Origin: Endozoicomonas atrinae
GTDB lineage: Bacteria > Pseudomonadota > Gammaproteobacteria > Pseudomonadales > Endozoicomonadaceae
Length of the DNA: 45,944 nucleotides
Assembly: GCF_001647025.1 (NCBI RefSeq)
Contig: NZ_LUKQ02000012.1
Location: forward strand, 1-45,944
Reading direction: 5' to 3'
Program-made: the position numbers and the translations under genes
In this document: positions 18,283 to 28,657 of the stretch, piece by piece
Layout: every line of letters starts with the position of its first letter
Position numbering within the stretch: the stretch's first letter is position 1
Notes under the pieces: generated by a model
The model's input: the letters and a program-made list of their open reading frames with translations, nothing else
Database searches by the model: none
Told to the model about the DNA's origin: nothing

Positions 18283-19519
18283 AAGTATTACCTCCAGCTG
18301 CTTCAATCGCCTTTCGCTCTTTAGCCTTGCGTCCCGCAACAGGCTTAGCCTCTATGGCTTTAGTCAGACGACGTTCAAAATCAATTCGCAACAAAATACC
18401 AAATGCCAGACAGTTAACAATTAAACTGCTGCCTCCATAGCTGATCATGGGTAAAGCCAGCCCTTTAGTAGGCAACAGCCCGGTGTTTACACCAATGTTA
18501 ATCAATGCCTGACTGGCAAAAAGCAACGCAATACCATAAGCAACAAAACCATGAAATAACATGCCCTTGGATTCTGCTCTTGAGCCCAGCTGCAGTGACC
18601 GCCAGGCCACAAACAGAAACAGCCCAAGCAGCAGCAGCGATCCAATCACGCCAAATTCTTCAGCTAAAACGGCAAACACAAAATCCGTGTGTGCCTCTGG
18701 CAGGTAAAACAGCTTCTGAATACTATTGCCAAGCCCTTCACCAAACCAGGCACCTCGACCAAAAGCGATCAGGGCCTGAGTTAACTGATAGCCGCTGCCA
18801 AAAGCATGAGCCCATGGGTCCATATAGGATGTGATGCGAGCCATGCGATAAGGCTCCATCCAGATCATCAGGGCAATCAGAACAACCACTCCGGCAATCA
18901 TCACCAGAAACTGGTGGAAGCGTGCCCCCGCCATGAAAATCATCCCCATTACCGCCACGGTGAGCACTACCAGCGCACCAAGATCAGGCTCCGCAAGCAG
19001 GAGCAAGGCCAGCCCTGCCATCACCAGCATTGGCTTGATAAAACCGCTCCAGCGAGTACGTACTTCATCAAGATGTCTCACCAGGTATCCCGCCAGATAA
19101 ATCACCACACAAAGCTTGGCGACCTCTGAGGCCTGCAGGTTAAAGAAGCCAAGAGGAATCCAGCGGACACTGCCATTTATTTCCCGGCCAACAATCAGAA
19201 CCACCACCAGCAGGAAAAATGCAACCAGCAAGCCAACCCAGCTCATCTGCTGAATCCTGCTGACAGGTACCAGCATCATGACGCCCATGGCAAACAGTCC
19301 CACCACCATAAACAGCAACTGCTTAAAGACGACCCTCAGTGGATCGCCAAAGGTCGCACTGGAAACATCCATGGAGGCTGACCCCACCATAACCAGACCA
19401 ATGGCCAGCAGAGCAAGCACAGCTCCGAACAGGACCATGTCAACACTCATGGATATTGACGCCTCCTGTTCTAAAGACTCTTTCTCTCGGAGAAAGCTGT
19501 GTCTAACCCGTTTCAGCAT
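18275..19519 (-). CDS. ftsW: septal peptidoglycan polymerase FtsW (SEDS family)
   Basis: FtsW polymerises lipid II at the septum together with FtsI. The 414-aa protein is almost entirely membrane segments (about ten). SEDS hallmarks include GSVRWIPLG..FQASEVAKL and, near the end, GLALPMISYGGSSL. The annotated ATG (19519) overlaps the murD stop by 7 nt but has a weak binding site; a start at ATG 19450 (MSVDMVLFG) is possible, with GAGG about 11 bases upstream. It is followed by coupled murG. Confidence 0.96.
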   Translation of the reverse strand: MLKRVRHSFLREKESLEQEASISMSVDMVLFGAVLALLAIGLVMVGSASMDVSSATFGDPLRVVFKQLLFMVVGLFAMGVMMLVPVSRIQQMSWVGLLVAFFLLVVVLIVGREINGSVRWIPLGFFNLQASEVAKLCVVIYLAGYLVRHLDEVRTRWSGFIKPMLVMAGLALLLLAEPDLGALVVLTVAVMGMIFMAGARFHQFLVMIAGVVVLIALMIWMEPYRMARITSYMDPWAHAFGSGYQLTQALIAFGRGAWFGEGLGNSIQKLFYLPEAHTDFVFAVLAEEFGVIGSLLLLGLFLFVAWRSLQLGSRAESKGMLFHGFVAYGIALLFASQALINIGVNTGLLPTKGLALPMISYGGSSLIVNCLAFGILLRIDFERRLTKAIEAKPVAGRKAKERKAIEAAGGNTYG

Positions 19520-20958
19520 AAAATCAAACCATTGACCAGCTCTGCAAATCGATCACCTCGATGCTCAAAGCTGTTGAACATATCAAAACTGGCACATGCC
19601 GGCGCCAACAGCACCGCATCCCCTTGTTCGGCCAACTCCGCCGCAAGACCCACCGCATCATCGAGACTGGCCGACTTATGAATGTCCGCACTATCTATCA
19701 CTGCCTGCTCAATGGCGGGCCCATCACGTCCAATCAAAATCAGGTGACTGACGTACCGCTCAACCGCTGGCTTCAAGTCTGAAAAATCTGCCCCTTTACC
19801 ATCACCTCCCGCAATCAGAATGACGTTGCCTTCAAGCCCTTCACCCAGACCTTCTATAGCCGCAACGGAAGCACCGACATTGGTCGCTTTTGAGTCGTTA
19901 AACCAGGCAACCCCATCAAGCTCACCAAGCCACTGACAGCGATGCTTCAACCCGGGAAATGCCATGAGCGCTTCAAGCATGGCACTGGAATCAAGACCTA
20001 CCGCCTCACCCAGAGCCAAAGCAGCAAGGGCGTTCAAATAATTGTGACGCCCTTTGAGTTTCATCTGCCGGGTATTTATCTGCTTTTCCAGCCCTTTACT
20101 CAACCAGACGCCATCATCGTCAGACAGGAGCCCCATCTGCCCAAGATCCGGAGACCCGCTCGTAAACGTCACAGCTCCGGCTGTCACTGGCAGCAAAGGG
20201 GAAGTCAGAGGGTCATCCCTGTTAAATACAGCTGTGCCGCATCCTTTGTAAATACGCTGTTTGGCCTGGTGGTATTCAACCAGTGTCGGGTAACGATCCA
20301 TATGGTCCGGACTTATATTCAGAACCGTCGCTGCCGTTGCACGAAGGCTATGCGTCGTTTCCAGCTGGAAACTGGAAAGCTCCAGAACGTAAACATCAAT
20401 ACTGTCATCATTCAGTAAATCAAGTGCTGGCGTTCCGATATTGCCTCCTACACCTGGATTAAGCCCTGAATATCTGACCATTTCACCAACCAGGGTGGTC
20501 ACTGTACTTTTGCCATTGGAGCCGGTAATTGCGACGAGAGGCTTCTTTGGCGAGCACGTATTGACCGCTCGACAAAACAGCTCAATATCACCAATGGCAG
20601 TAGCGCCATTTTCAATCGCTCTGGCAATCGCTGGTTCAGACAGAGCAATGCCCGGACTAACCACCAACTCATCAGCAGCCATTAGCCACTGTTCATTGAA
20701 ACCACCTGTATGAAGAGGGGTGTCAGGAAATAGCTGATGACACTCAGCCTCACCCGGTGGATTTTCCCGTGTATCAATAATTTTGAAAGGTAAACCCTGG
20801 CTATGAAGATAGTGGGCACAGGATAGCCCGGTCTTACCAAGGCCGATAACCACCCGATTACAGCTTGAGCCAATCAGTCCTGATGGCTCGTTATCTGCTG
20901 ACTCCTGAGCAGCTGTTTTCCTGGCAAGAGTGCTGCCTGTCACCATCCCGTTACCCAT
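19513..20958 (-). CDS. murD: UDP-N-acetylmuramoyl-L-alanine--D-glutamate ligase MurD
   Basis: MurD adds D-Glu to UDP-MurNAc-L-Ala. The ATP-binding loop is AITGSNGKSTVTTLV; the N-terminal UDP motif is VVIGLGKTGLSCAHYL; the substrate region has ELSSFQLE and NDSKATNVGA. At 481 aa it is some 40 residues longer than E. coli MurD because of an N-terminal tail of about 30 polar residues before the UDP domain; whether that tail is translated is uncertain, since the ATG at 20958 has only a weak site (a second ATG at 20946 is in frame). It begins 8 bases after mraY. Confidence 0.95.
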   Translation of the reverse strand: MGNGMVTGSTLARKTAAQESADNEPSGLIGSSCNRVVIGLGKTGLSCAHYLHSQGLPFKIIDTRENPPGEAECHQLFPDTPLHTGGFNEQWLMAADELVVSPGIALSEPAIARAIENGATAIGDIELFCRAVNTCSPKKPLVAITGSNGKSTVTTLVGEMVRYSGLNPGVGGNIGTPALDLLNDDSIDVYVLELSSFQLETTHSLRATAATVLNISPDHMDRYPTLVEYHQAKQRIYKGCGTAVFNRDDPLTSPLLPVTAGAVTFTSGSPDLGQMGLLSDDDGVWLSKGLEKQINTRQMKLKGRHNYLNALAALALGEAVGLDSSAMLEALMAFPGLKHRCQWLGELDGVAWFNDSKATNVGASVAAIEGLGEGLEGNVILIAGGDGKGADFSDLKPAVERYVSHLILIGRDGPAIEQAVIDSADIHKSASLDDAVGLAAELAEQGDAVLLAPACASFDMFNSFEHRGDRFAELVNGLILC

Positions 20959-20966
20959 TAAACCCG

Positions 20967-22049
20967 TTAGCGAATTTTCAAAGATGCCAGCCCAATCAGA
21001 ACCAGCACAATCGTAATAATCCAGAAGCGCACGATGACCCGAGGCTCAGGCCACCCTTTCAACTCAAAGTGATGATGCAGCGGCGCCATGCGAAATATAC
21101 GACGACCGGTTAATTTGTAGGAACCAACCTGCAGAATGACAGACACCGTTTCCATGACAAAAACACCACCCATAATAATCAGCACGATTTCCTGGCGAAC
21201 GATAACTGCGACAACTCCGAGGGCAGCACCCAGCGCAAGAGCGCCCACATCCCCCATAAATACCTGAGCCGGGTACGTGTTAAACCAGAGAAAACCAAGA
21301 CCTGCTCCAGCGATGGCAGCACAAAATACCACCAGTTCTCCAGCCCCAGGCACGGCAGGAATCAGTAGATACTGGGCAAATGTTGCATGTCCACTCAGAT
21401 AGGCAAAAACAGCCAGAGCTGAAGCCACCATAACAGTCGGCAAAATAGCAAGACCATCCAACCCGTCCGTCAGGTTGACTGCATTACTCGAACCCACAAT
21501 GGTCAAATAGGCCAGAACCACAAAAAAAGGCCCAAGCTGCAGCGTTACATTTTTGAAAAATGGGATAATCAGAGTTGTTTCTGTTGCGGATGGAGCAGTA
21601 AAAAACAGGAAAAAAGCGGCACCAAGGCCTGCAACCGATTGCCAGAACATTTTCCAGCGTGCCGGCAGGCCACGGGAGTTCTTTTCAACGACTTTGCGGT
21701 AGTCATCCACCCAACCAACAGCACCGAAAATACCGGTAACAATCAAGACAACCCAGACGTAACGATTGCTCAAGTCTGCCCAGAGCAAAGTACTGATGGC
21801 AATACAGATAAGAATCAGGGCACCACCCATGGTCGGGGTGCCAGCTTTACTCAAATGGCTTTGCGGACCATCATCTCGAACAGCCTGACCAATCTGGTAA
21901 AAACTCAGTTTCCGAATGAAACGAGGCCCAAGCCACAAGCTCATCGCCAGAGCCGTGAGGACCCCGAAAATACCTCTCAATGTGAGGTACTTGAATACCA
22001 GAAATCCATGGTAATACTGGGATAAATAATCTGCCAGCCAGACCAGCAT
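20967..22049 (-). CDS. mraY: phospho-MurNAc-pentapeptide translocase MraY
   Basis: MraY couples UDP-MurNAc-pentapeptide to undecaprenyl phosphate to give lipid I. It is a 360-aa, ten-helix membrane enzyme, the same length as in E. coli. Active-site motifs are present: [10 protein letters not shown] and [14 protein letters not shown], and the histidine-rich [13 protein letters not shown] near the C-terminus. Its ATG shares one base with the murF stop (TGATG), implying coupling. Confidence 0.98.
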   Translation of the reverse strand: MLVWLADYLSQYYHGFLVFKYLTLRGIFGVLTALAMSLWLGPRFIRKLSFYQIGQAVRDDGPQSHLSKAGTPTMGGALILICIAISTLLWADLSNRYVWVVLIVTGIFGAVGWVDDYRKVVEKNSRGLPARWKMFWQSVAGLGAAFFLFFTAPSATETTLIIPFFKNVTLQLGPFFVVLAYLTIVGSSNAVNLTDGLDGLAILPTVMVASALAVFAYLSGHATFAQYLLIPAVPGAGELVVFCAAIAGAGLGFLWFNTYPAQVFMGDVGALALGAALGVVAVIVRQEIVLIIMGGVFVMETVSVILQVGSYKLTGRRIFRMAPLHHHFELKGWPEPRVIVRFWIITIVLVLIGLASLKIR

Positions 22050-23461
22050 CAGGCATCTCCCTTGTAATCAGACCCGATCAGAGCCTGGATTATATCCAAC
22101 ATCTTCATCCCCTTTGATCCTTTCACCAATACCGACACATCATCACAGAGGCCGTTGTTAAGCCGGGATTCCAACCAGGCAATCAGCTCACTTTTCTCAT
22201 CAAAATGCAAACCATCACCAAACGATTCTGACGCCAAACGAGCCGAAGGGCCGAAACTCAAAAAATGTTCAATACCCTGTTCTTTGGCATACAGGCCGAT
22301 ATCCCGGTGACGCTCATCAGACACCTCACCCAGATCGAGCATGTCACCAAAAACCATGATGGTCTTACCACCGCAATCCGCAAGCTGCTCCACTGCCGCC
22401 AGCGTTGCTTTCGGGTTGGCATTGTATGTTTCATCAATCAAAACCGCACCGGAAGAGTGAACAAATCGCTGCCCCCGCCGCTGATAAGGTCGGGCATTTT
22501 CCAGCCCCCGGGCAATAATGTCCAGCGACAACCCAAACGCAGCTGCAACAGCGGCAGCACAACAGGCATTAGCCACCTGGTAGCGTCCCCAGAATGAGAG
22601 CTGTACCGACTTCTGCTCGCTCTGCTGACTCTCCCTGCGAATATGCAGCGCAAACCGAGTACCTTCATGATTGGGAGTGATATTACTGGCAAAACAGTTC
22701 GCTTCAGAACTCTGAGCACTGAAACTGATAATCCGTCGACCGGGCTTTTGAAGAACTCGTTCACACCATTGACCGTAGAATCGATCATCCATATTAAGGA
22801 CAGCGGCGCCATTGTCCGGCAGTGCATCCAGAATAAAACCCTTTTCCCAGGCAACCCCGTCTACATTCTTAAGGTCAGCCAGGTGGGTTTCAGCGGCATT
22901 AACGATCACTGAGACGTCAGGGCGCCCCATATTAGCAATGTATTCAATTTCGCCGGGAGCACTGGTACCCATCTCAACCACTGCAAACCGATGTGTTTCG
23001 TTGATTCTTAACAGCGTTAATGGCGTGCCCAGCGCATTATTGAGATTGCCTTCCGTTGCCAGTGTTGAGCCTGCTTCTGAGAAGATGGCCATCAACATCT
23101 CTTTAACCGATGTTTTACCGCAAGAGCCGGTAACTCCAACAAGGCGCCCATCAAAGTTATTGCGATTGGCTGCTCCCAGCAACCCAAGCGCCTTTTCTGA
23201 GTTTTCAACAACAATTTGAGGCAGAGTGGCACCACTGACATATCGTTCTGTCAGAGCAGCAAACGCTCCTGCAGCCTGCGCCTGATCCAGATAATCATGC
23301 CCATCAAAACGAGGACCTTTGATGGCAATAAATAGATCCCCCGACTGCAACGTTCGGGTGTCAATGCTGACACCAGTTATCGGCAACTCATCATTTTGAA
23401 AATCATGCAACTGCCCGTCAACAATCTCGGCAACAACGGAAAGGGGCATCGATTTAATCAT
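22049..23461 (-). CDS. murF: UDP-MurNAc-tripeptide--D-Ala-D-Ala ligase MurF
   Basis: MurF adds the D-Ala-D-Ala made by Ddl to finish the pentapeptide. The ATP loop is [15 protein letters not shown], followed by [16 protein letters not shown], a MurF-type stretch. Later motifs ETYNANPKA and FGDMLDLGE are family-typical. It is 470 aa, a usual length. Its ATG overlaps the murE stop by 4 nt (ATGA). Confidence 0.97.
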   Translation of the reverse strand: MIKSMPLSVVAEIVDGQLHDFQNDELPITGVSIDTRTLQSGDLFIAIKGPRFDGHDYLDQAQAAGAFAALTERYVSGATLPQIVVENSEKALGLLGAANRNNFDGRLVGVTGSCGKTSVKEMLMAIFSEAGSTLATEGNLNNALGTPLTLLRINETHRFAVVEMGTSAPGEIEYIANMGRPDVSVIVNAAETHLADLKNVDGVAWEKGFILDALPDNGAAVLNMDDRFYGQWCERVLQKPGRRIISFSAQSSEANCFASNITPNHEGTRFALHIRRESQQSEQKSVQLSFWGRYQVANACCAAAVAAAFGLSLDIIARGLENARPYQRRGQRFVHSSGAVLIDETYNANPKATLAAVEQLADCGGKTIMVFGDMLDLGEVSDERHRDIGLYAKEQGIEHFLSFGPSARLASESFGDGLHFDEKSELIAWLESRLNNGLCDDVSVLVKGSKGMKMLDIIQALIGSDYKGDA

Positions 23462-25044
23462 GCCTGAACCCCCTCTTTAACATTCTGGGAGAGAACGTTT
23501 CTACATTGAGACTGCAATACCAACTGTACCTGCTCTGCATCATCGAAGTGGTGTCGAACACCATGAATTTCCTGATAATTTTCATGTCCCTTGCCCGCAA
23601 TCACGATAATATCGCCGGCACTGGCGGAAGCAATTGTGGAACGAATGGCTTCAGATCGGTCAGCAATAACCTGGATACGCCGACGATCATCATTTTCAAT
23701 ACCTTCCAGCGCATCAGCGATGATCTGGAGGGGATCTTCAGTCCTCGGATTATCACTGGTAAGCACTGCCATATCCGCACCATTCAAGGCTGCAGTCGTC
23801 ATCAAAGGCCGCTTACCCCTGTCCCGGTCACCACCACAGCCATATACACAGACAATATTCCCGACACGTTGTTCGCTATCTTTTGCGGAACGTTTAATTG
23901 CACTCTCCAGTTGAGCACAGTGCTCACGCAATGACGAAAGAACACTCTCAATGGCATCAGGCGTATGGGCATAATCCACAAGAACCAAAGGCTGACTACC
24001 ACCACCAAACTGCTGCATCCTGCCGGGAGGGGCAGAAATCAACGGAATCACTGCCAGAAGGCGGTCAAGTGAATACCCTTGAACACCCAGCGCGGCAATG
24101 ACCGCCAACAGGTTTTCCAGATTAAAACGTCCCAACAATGAAGTAGCCAACGTCCCAACACCCCAGGGAGTATAAATGGTTGCCCGGAACCCCTGTGGCA
24201 ACGTTTCAATATCACTGAGATAAACATCTGCCGACGCATCTTCCAGGGACCAGGTAGTTACATTGGCATTCAGAGGGCAGGATGAAAGCATCAATTCTGA
24301 AAACTCATCATCCTTACCTATGACGGCGTACCGATAAGTACACTCTGAAAAAAGCCTGGCCTTAGCCGCTGCGTACTTCTCCAGGGAGCCGTGATAGTCC
24401 AGATGATCACGACTGATATGAGTAAAAAGCGCCACGTTAAAAGAGACCCCTGACACCCGCCCCTGGTCAAGCCCATGGGATGAAACCTCCATGGCCAGAG
24501 CCTGCACTCCATCGGATACCAGTTGCCCCAGGTACTGTTGCAGGGAAACAACATCACTGGTGGTATTTAATGAAGCCTCCATCTGTCCCGGCAACCCGCG
24601 ACCCACAGTGCCCATCAACGCACAGGTTTTTCCCAACTGCCCGAGAATCTCAGAGATAAACCAGCAACAGGAGGTTTTGCCATTGGTGCCAGTAACGCCA
24701 ATAATATTCAGCTTTTCAGAAGGCTGCCGATAAAAACGATTAGCAAGAGATCCAATCTTTCCACTCAGACCTGGAACAATAAAAACCGACTCACAATCCG
24801 CAGCTGCAGACACATCAAACCCATCGCTATCGTCCACCAGCACCGCCGCAGCACCTTTTTTCAATGCGTCAGCTATGTATTTGCGGCCATCAGACTGAAT
24901 GCCAGGAATCGCAATAAATAACTCTCCCCCGATAATCTTGCGACTATCGAGGGTCATATGATTCAGCTTCTTGTCTACAGCTACGGCAGGTAACTGCAGT
25001 TCGGCAAGCACGCCATTGAGAGTATTCTCTTGCTCAGCTGTCAT
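23458..25044 (-). CDS. murE: UDP-MurNAc-L-Ala-D-Glu--meso-DAP ligase MurE
   Basis: MurE adds the third stem residue. The ATP loop is GVTGTNGKTSCCWF. The C-terminal TSDNPRTEDP holds the DNPR motif that selects meso-diaminopimelate, so the cell wall is DAP type. The carbamylated-lysine region is present around SLEKYAAAKARLF. The length of 528 aa is slightly above E. coli (495), mainly through a serine-rich insertion near QLESAIKRSAKDSEQRV. It starts 11 bases after ftsI and ends overlapping murF. Confidence 0.97.
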   Translation of the reverse strand: MTAEQENTLNGVLAELQLPAVAVDKKLNHMTLDSRKIIGGELFIAIPGIQSDGRKYIADALKKGAAAVLVDDSDGFDVSAAADCESVFIVPGLSGKIGSLANRFYRQPSEKLNIIGVTGTNGKTSCCWFISEILGQLGKTCALMGTVGRGLPGQMEASLNTTSDVVSLQQYLGQLVSDGVQALAMEVSSHGLDQGRVSGVSFNVALFTHISRDHLDYHGSLEKYAAAKARLFSECTYRYAVIGKDDEFSELMLSSCPLNANVTTWSLEDASADVYLSDIETLPQGFRATIYTPWGVGTLATSLLGRFNLENLLAVIAALGVQGYSLDRLLAVIPLISAPPGRMQQFGGGSQPLVLVDYAHTPDAIESVLSSLREHCAQLESAIKRSAKDSEQRVGNIVCVYGCGGDRDRGKRPLMTTAALNGADMAVLTSDNPRTEDPLQIIADALEGIENDDRRRIQVIADRSEAIRSTIASASAGDIIVIAGKGHENYQEIHGVRHHFDDAEQVQLVLQSQCRNVLSQNVKEGVQA

Positions 25045-25055
25045 TGCTTTTCGCT

Positions 25056-26900
25056 TTAACCTTCTTTAAACGGTGTAGAAACACGTGAACCGAAACTTTT
25101 CTCACCCGGATCCAGCACATAGGGAATAAATGCCATACGCTGATCTGAATCTGGATTCTCCAACTCAGCAGGCTCAACCCCCAGCAGTCGAAGTGCCCCC
25201 GCTGCCACCTTGGAAAATACCGGTGCTGCGGTCAGACCACCGTAATAGTTCTTTCCAGAGGGGTCATCAATAATGACAACCATTGCGAGCCGTGGATTAT
25301 CAATCGGTGCCAAACCGGCAAACATCCCAATGTAACGATCTTTGATATAACCGTTTGGCCCAACCTTTCTGGCCGTTCCGGTTTTCCCCCCAACCTCAAA
25401 CGCATCAATCATCGCCCGGCCCCCGGTGCCACCATGAACGACCTCTCGAAGCATTTTTCTCAGGTCATCAGCAACCTGCTGATCCATTACCCGAACACCA
25501 TCAGGTACAACATCTCTCTTGATGAGGGAGACAGGGCGCATAATTCCACCAGAGCCCAGTACTGTATAAGCCTGAGCCAGCTGCAAAGGGGTCACCGTCA
25601 AACCATAGCCAAACGATAACGTTGCAACCTCAATATCACTCCAGCGGTCCCGATAAGGCAGATAACCCGGATTTTCTCCGGGAAACCCGGTTCCAGTGCT
25701 TTGGCCAAGTCCAACTCTCTGGAGCAAATCCAGCACCTTATCCGGGCCAATAGCCAGAGCCATTTTTGAAACGCCAACATTGCTGGACTTTCTCAGCACT
25801 GTGGTAACATCAATAGCTCCGTAGTTCCGGATATCCTTTACCTGATCCCTGCCAAGTCGCATATAACCGGGTGCGGTATGAATCACTGAGCCTTTGTGAA
25901 ACTGACCAGACTCCAGGGCAGCAGCTACCGTAAAAGGCTTCAGTGTAGACCCGGGCTCGACCATATCCGTCACCACCCGGTTCCGCATTTTATGCGCCTG
26001 CATATCAGCCCGATTATTAGGGTTGTATGCAGGCTGGTTAACCATTGCCAGCACTTCCCCGGTCTTGACATCGAGCATGATCAAAGAGCCGGCCTTGGCT
26101 TTGTGCAGCTCAACCGCCTTTTTCAACTCCCGGTAAGCCATATACTGAAGCCTCAGATCAATACTGAGCATGAGTTCCTTGCCAGGGCTGGCACTTTTCA
26201 TCAGCTCAGCCTGACGGGCAAGCTGTCCCTTACGGTCCTTAAGTACCCTTCGCTGACCTGGATCACCGGACAGCCACTCATTGTAGGCTAACTCCAGACC
26301 CTCCTGACCTGACTCATCAATATTGGTAAAACCAACCAGATGGGCGGTCACCTCAGCAGCAGGGTAATAACGGCGATGCTCATTAATAGCCCGGACACCC
26401 GGTACTCTTAATGCCATGACCTTTCTTCCCTGCTCCGGCGTCAGCTGGCGCTTGAGGTAGATAAAATCCCTGGTTTTGGCTGCCTTCACGCGATCTGACA
26501 ACCACTGATGAGAAACCCCCAGCTCCCGGGCCAGCGCCTGCCAGCGTTCACTGGCCTCATACAGCACTTCAGGGTCAGCCCAGATGGTCACAACCGGTGT
26601 ACTGACAGCCAGCGGGTCTCCATTACGGTCAAAAATCACACCTCTATGAGCAGCGACAGACTCATAACGAACAGAGCGTTTATCACCTTCATTTTGCAGA
26701 AAGTGTCGATCCAGTAATTGCAAATCGACAATTCGGTATCCGATGGCCAGCCCTGCAACCAGCAGAACCGATTGCAGCATTTTCAGCCGCCACTTCCTGG
26801 TCAGACTATTAACCATATGGCCAATCCAGACAGGCTCCTTGCCAGCCTTGCTCTTTGAAGCCGACAGGTTTCGCTGTGATACTTTCCGCCCCTGAGTCAT
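25056..26900 (-). CDS. ftsI: septal peptidoglycan transpeptidase FtsI (PBP3)
   Basis: FtsI cross-links septal peptidoglycan and works with FtsW. It has a basic cytoplasmic tail (1-40), one membrane segment (about 42-60), a pedestal domain, and a transpeptidase domain with all three active-site motifs: Ser318-Thr-Leu-Lys321, Ser372-Ser-Asn374, and Lys506-Thr-Gly508. The length of 614 aa is slightly longer than E. coli (588). Its ATG overlaps the ftsL stop (ATGA). Confidence 0.98.
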   Translation of the reverse strand: MTQGRKVSQRNLSASKSKAGKEPVWIGHMVNSLTRKWRLKMLQSVLLVAGLAIGYRIVDLQLLDRHFLQNEGDKRSVRYESVAAHRGVIFDRNGDPLAVSTPVVTIWADPEVLYEASERWQALARELGVSHQWLSDRVKAAKTRDFIYLKRQLTPEQGRKVMALRVPGVRAINEHRRYYPAAEVTAHLVGFTNIDESGQEGLELAYNEWLSGDPGQRRVLKDRKGQLARQAELMKSASPGKELMLSIDLRLQYMAYRELKKAVELHKAKAGSLIMLDVKTGEVLAMVNQPAYNPNNRADMQAHKMRNRVVTDMVEPGSTLKPFTVAAALESGQFHKGSVIHTAPGYMRLGRDQVKDIRNYGAIDVTTVLRKSSNVGVSKMALAIGPDKVLDLLQRVGLGQSTGTGFPGENPGYLPYRDRWSDIEVATLSFGYGLTVTPLQLAQAYTVLGSGGIMRPVSLIKRDVVPDGVRVMDQQVADDLRKMLREVVHGGTGGRAMIDAFEVGGKTGTARKVGPNGYIKDRYIGMFAGLAPIDNPRLAMVVIIDDPSGKNYYGGLTAAPVFSKVAAGALRLLGVEPAELENPDSDQRMAFIPYVLDPGEKSFGSRVSTPFKEG

Positions 26901-27199
26901 GGCAGAACCATCTCTATCTGGCTGGTCTTTGGCACGTCCATGCCCAATTTCTCCCTTGCAACCTTTTCAATTTTTCCAGGAGATGTCAGTGTGCTGTGTT
27001 CCAGCAACAACTTACCCCACTCAACCTGCGCACTGTTTCTGTTCTCAAGCTCCTGCTGAATCTGGTTATGTAGAAGACGATTCTCGTAGGAAACATAACC
27101 AACAGACAATCCCGACAATACAACCAGTAACAGCAGTAAAATAGCAGCACCATAAGAGCGAATGAGGTGCATATGCACCAGAAGACCATTGCCCATCAT
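26897..27199 (-). CDS. ftsL: cell division protein FtsL
   Basis: FtsL is a small bitopic divisome protein that forms a complex with FtsB and FtsQ and activates FtsWI. The 100-aa sequence has one membrane segment (about 14-36, SYGAAILLLLLVVLSGLSVG) and a periplasmic coiled-coil (about 40-75), then the end VAREKLGMDVPKTSQIEMV. It shares one base with the end of rsmH and overlaps ftsI by 4 nt. Confidence 0.93.
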   Translation of the reverse strand: MMGNGLLVHMHLIRSYGAAILLLLLVVLSGLSVGYVSYENRLLHNQIQQELENRNSAQVEWGKLLLEHSTLTSPGKIEKVAREKLGMDVPKTSQIEMVLP

Positions 27200-28170
27200 C
27201 AGGCCAGCTTTTCTGCCACACGCATGACAGCACTTCGCGCCCTGGGATTTTCCTGCACTTCCTGCCTGGAAGGTTTGATCGCCTTACCCAGACTTTTCAT
27301 ACGCCGATTCAACTGCTCTTCTGTCACCGGTAGCCAGCTTGGCAGCTCATCTCCCTTTTGATGCTTGCGGATAAAGCGTTTTACAATTCTGTCTTCCAAT
27401 GAGTGAAAGCTGATCACCACAAGCCGACCACCCGGCTTCAATTTTTCCAGGGCACGATCCAGACAAAGCACCAGATCATCAAGTTCACGATTGATGTGGA
27501 TTCTGATGGCCTGGAACGCCCGGGTAGCTGGGTGTTTACCCTTCTCTCTGGTCGGGCAGGCTGCTGCAATAATATCGGCAAGACGTCTGGTGGTCAGAAT
27601 CGGTTCAATTTCTCTTTCTCTGACAATGGCTCTGGCCATCCTCCGGGAAAAGCGGTCTTCGCCATATTCCCAGATTACCCGGCTGATCTCCTGCTCTTCG
27701 GCCCTAGCCAGCCAGTCAGCAGCACTTTCTCCGTCCTGGTGATTCATCCGCATATCCAGAGGTCCCTCATGCATGAAGCTGAAGCCTCTTTCAGGATCAT
27801 CCAGCTGAGGCGAAGAAACCCCAAGATCCAGCAAAATCCCATCGACCAACTGGTCACTATTCACTGAATCAACATCGGTAAACGAACCATGATGAATTGA
27901 AAACCGCGCGTCCTGGCGCGCAAGTTCGACACCAGTGGCAATGGCCGCTGGATCTTTATCAATTCCAATCAACCGCCCCTGCTCTGTCAGAGAGCTCAAA
28001 ATTAAACGACTGTGCCCCCCTCTTCCAAAAGTACCATCGACATATACCCCGGAAGGATCAGTCAGCAACGCATCGACAGCCTCATTCAGCAATACTGTTT
28101 TATGTACATGGTTAGTCACCTCACTTTCGGCAGCTAACTCCTGGCTATCAACACGATTTAACGATTTCAT
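27199..28170 (-). CDS. rsmH: 16S rRNA m4C1402 methyltransferase RsmH (MraW)
   Basis: RsmH methylates N4 of C1402 in 16S rRNA; RsmI, encoded 1.4 kb upstream, methylates the ribose of the same nucleotide. SAM-binding motifs: [15 protein letters not shown] and [11 protein letters not shown]; the family signature [32 protein letters not shown] is spread over residues around 110-140. [11 protein letters not shown] is near the C-terminus. It is 323 aa with an N-terminal extension of about 20 residues before [10 protein letters not shown]. It starts 31 bases after mraZ. Confidence 0.97.
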   Translation of the reverse strand: MKSLNRVDSQELAAESEVTNHVHKTVLLNEAVDALLTDPSGVYVDGTFGRGGHSRLILSSLTEQGRLIGIDKDPAAIATGVELARQDARFSIHHGSFTDVDSVNSDQLVDGILLDLGVSSPQLDDPERGFSFMHEGPLDMRMNHQDGESAADWLARAEEQEISRVIWEYGEDRFSRRMARAIVREREIEPILTTRRLADIIAAACPTREKGKHPATRAFQAIRIHINRELDDLVLCLDRALEKLKPGGRLVVISFHSLEDRIVKRFIRKHQKGDELPSWLPVTEEQLNRRMKSLGKAIKPSRQEVQENPRARSAVMRVAEKLA

Positions 28171-28201
28171 AAACCTTTCACAATTTTTTCAAAGAAGTGG
28201 T

Positions 28202-28657
28202 TTACAAAGAGAGCGACTGCAATTCCATCGGAATCTCTTCTGACTCACTGGCTTCTTTCAGGTATTGGTCACGGCGCTCGTTCCAGCAACATTCATCCCA
28301 AAGCTCGAACTTCTTGCCCTGACCCAACAAAATACTGCGCTTTTCAAGACCTGCGTATTCACGCAATAGTGGAGGGATAAGAATGCGCCCATTGCTATCC
28401 AGATCGACATCGGTGGCATGCCCAATCAAGAGCCTCTGAATCCGGCGGGTCATTGGATGAAAACTGGGAAGTGCTTCAATTTTCTGCTGAATCAGCTCCC
28501 ACTCATCCAGTGGATAAATCAGCAAACAAGGTTCGTCAGTGTCAATCGTTGCCACCAGGGCACCACCACAGCGATCCCGCAACACCTGCCGATAACGGGC
28601 TGGTATAGCAAGACGCCCTTTGGCATCCAGATTAATGGCATTTACACCGCGAAACAC
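28202..28657 (-). CDS. mraZ: transcriptional regulator MraZ
   Basis: MraZ is the first gene of the dcw cluster and a DNA-binding repressor of the operon in E. coli. It has two AbrB-like swapped-hairpin domains, each with a characteristic Arg/Leu-rich motif: [14 protein letters not shown] in the first and [17 protein letters not shown] in the second. The protein is 151 aa, as usual. The start codon is GTG, with GAGAAGG upstream. Four GTGG-type repeats with 10-nt period about 95-130 bases upstream look like its own operator, so autoregulation is expected. Confidence 0.97.
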   Translation of the reverse strand: MFRGVNAINLDAKGRLAIPARYRQVLRDRCGGALVATIDTDEPCLLIYPLDEWELIQQKIEALPSFHPMTRRIQRLLIGHATDVDLDSNGRILIPPLLREYAGLEKRSILLGQGKKFELWDECCWNERRDQYLKEASESEEIPMELQSLSL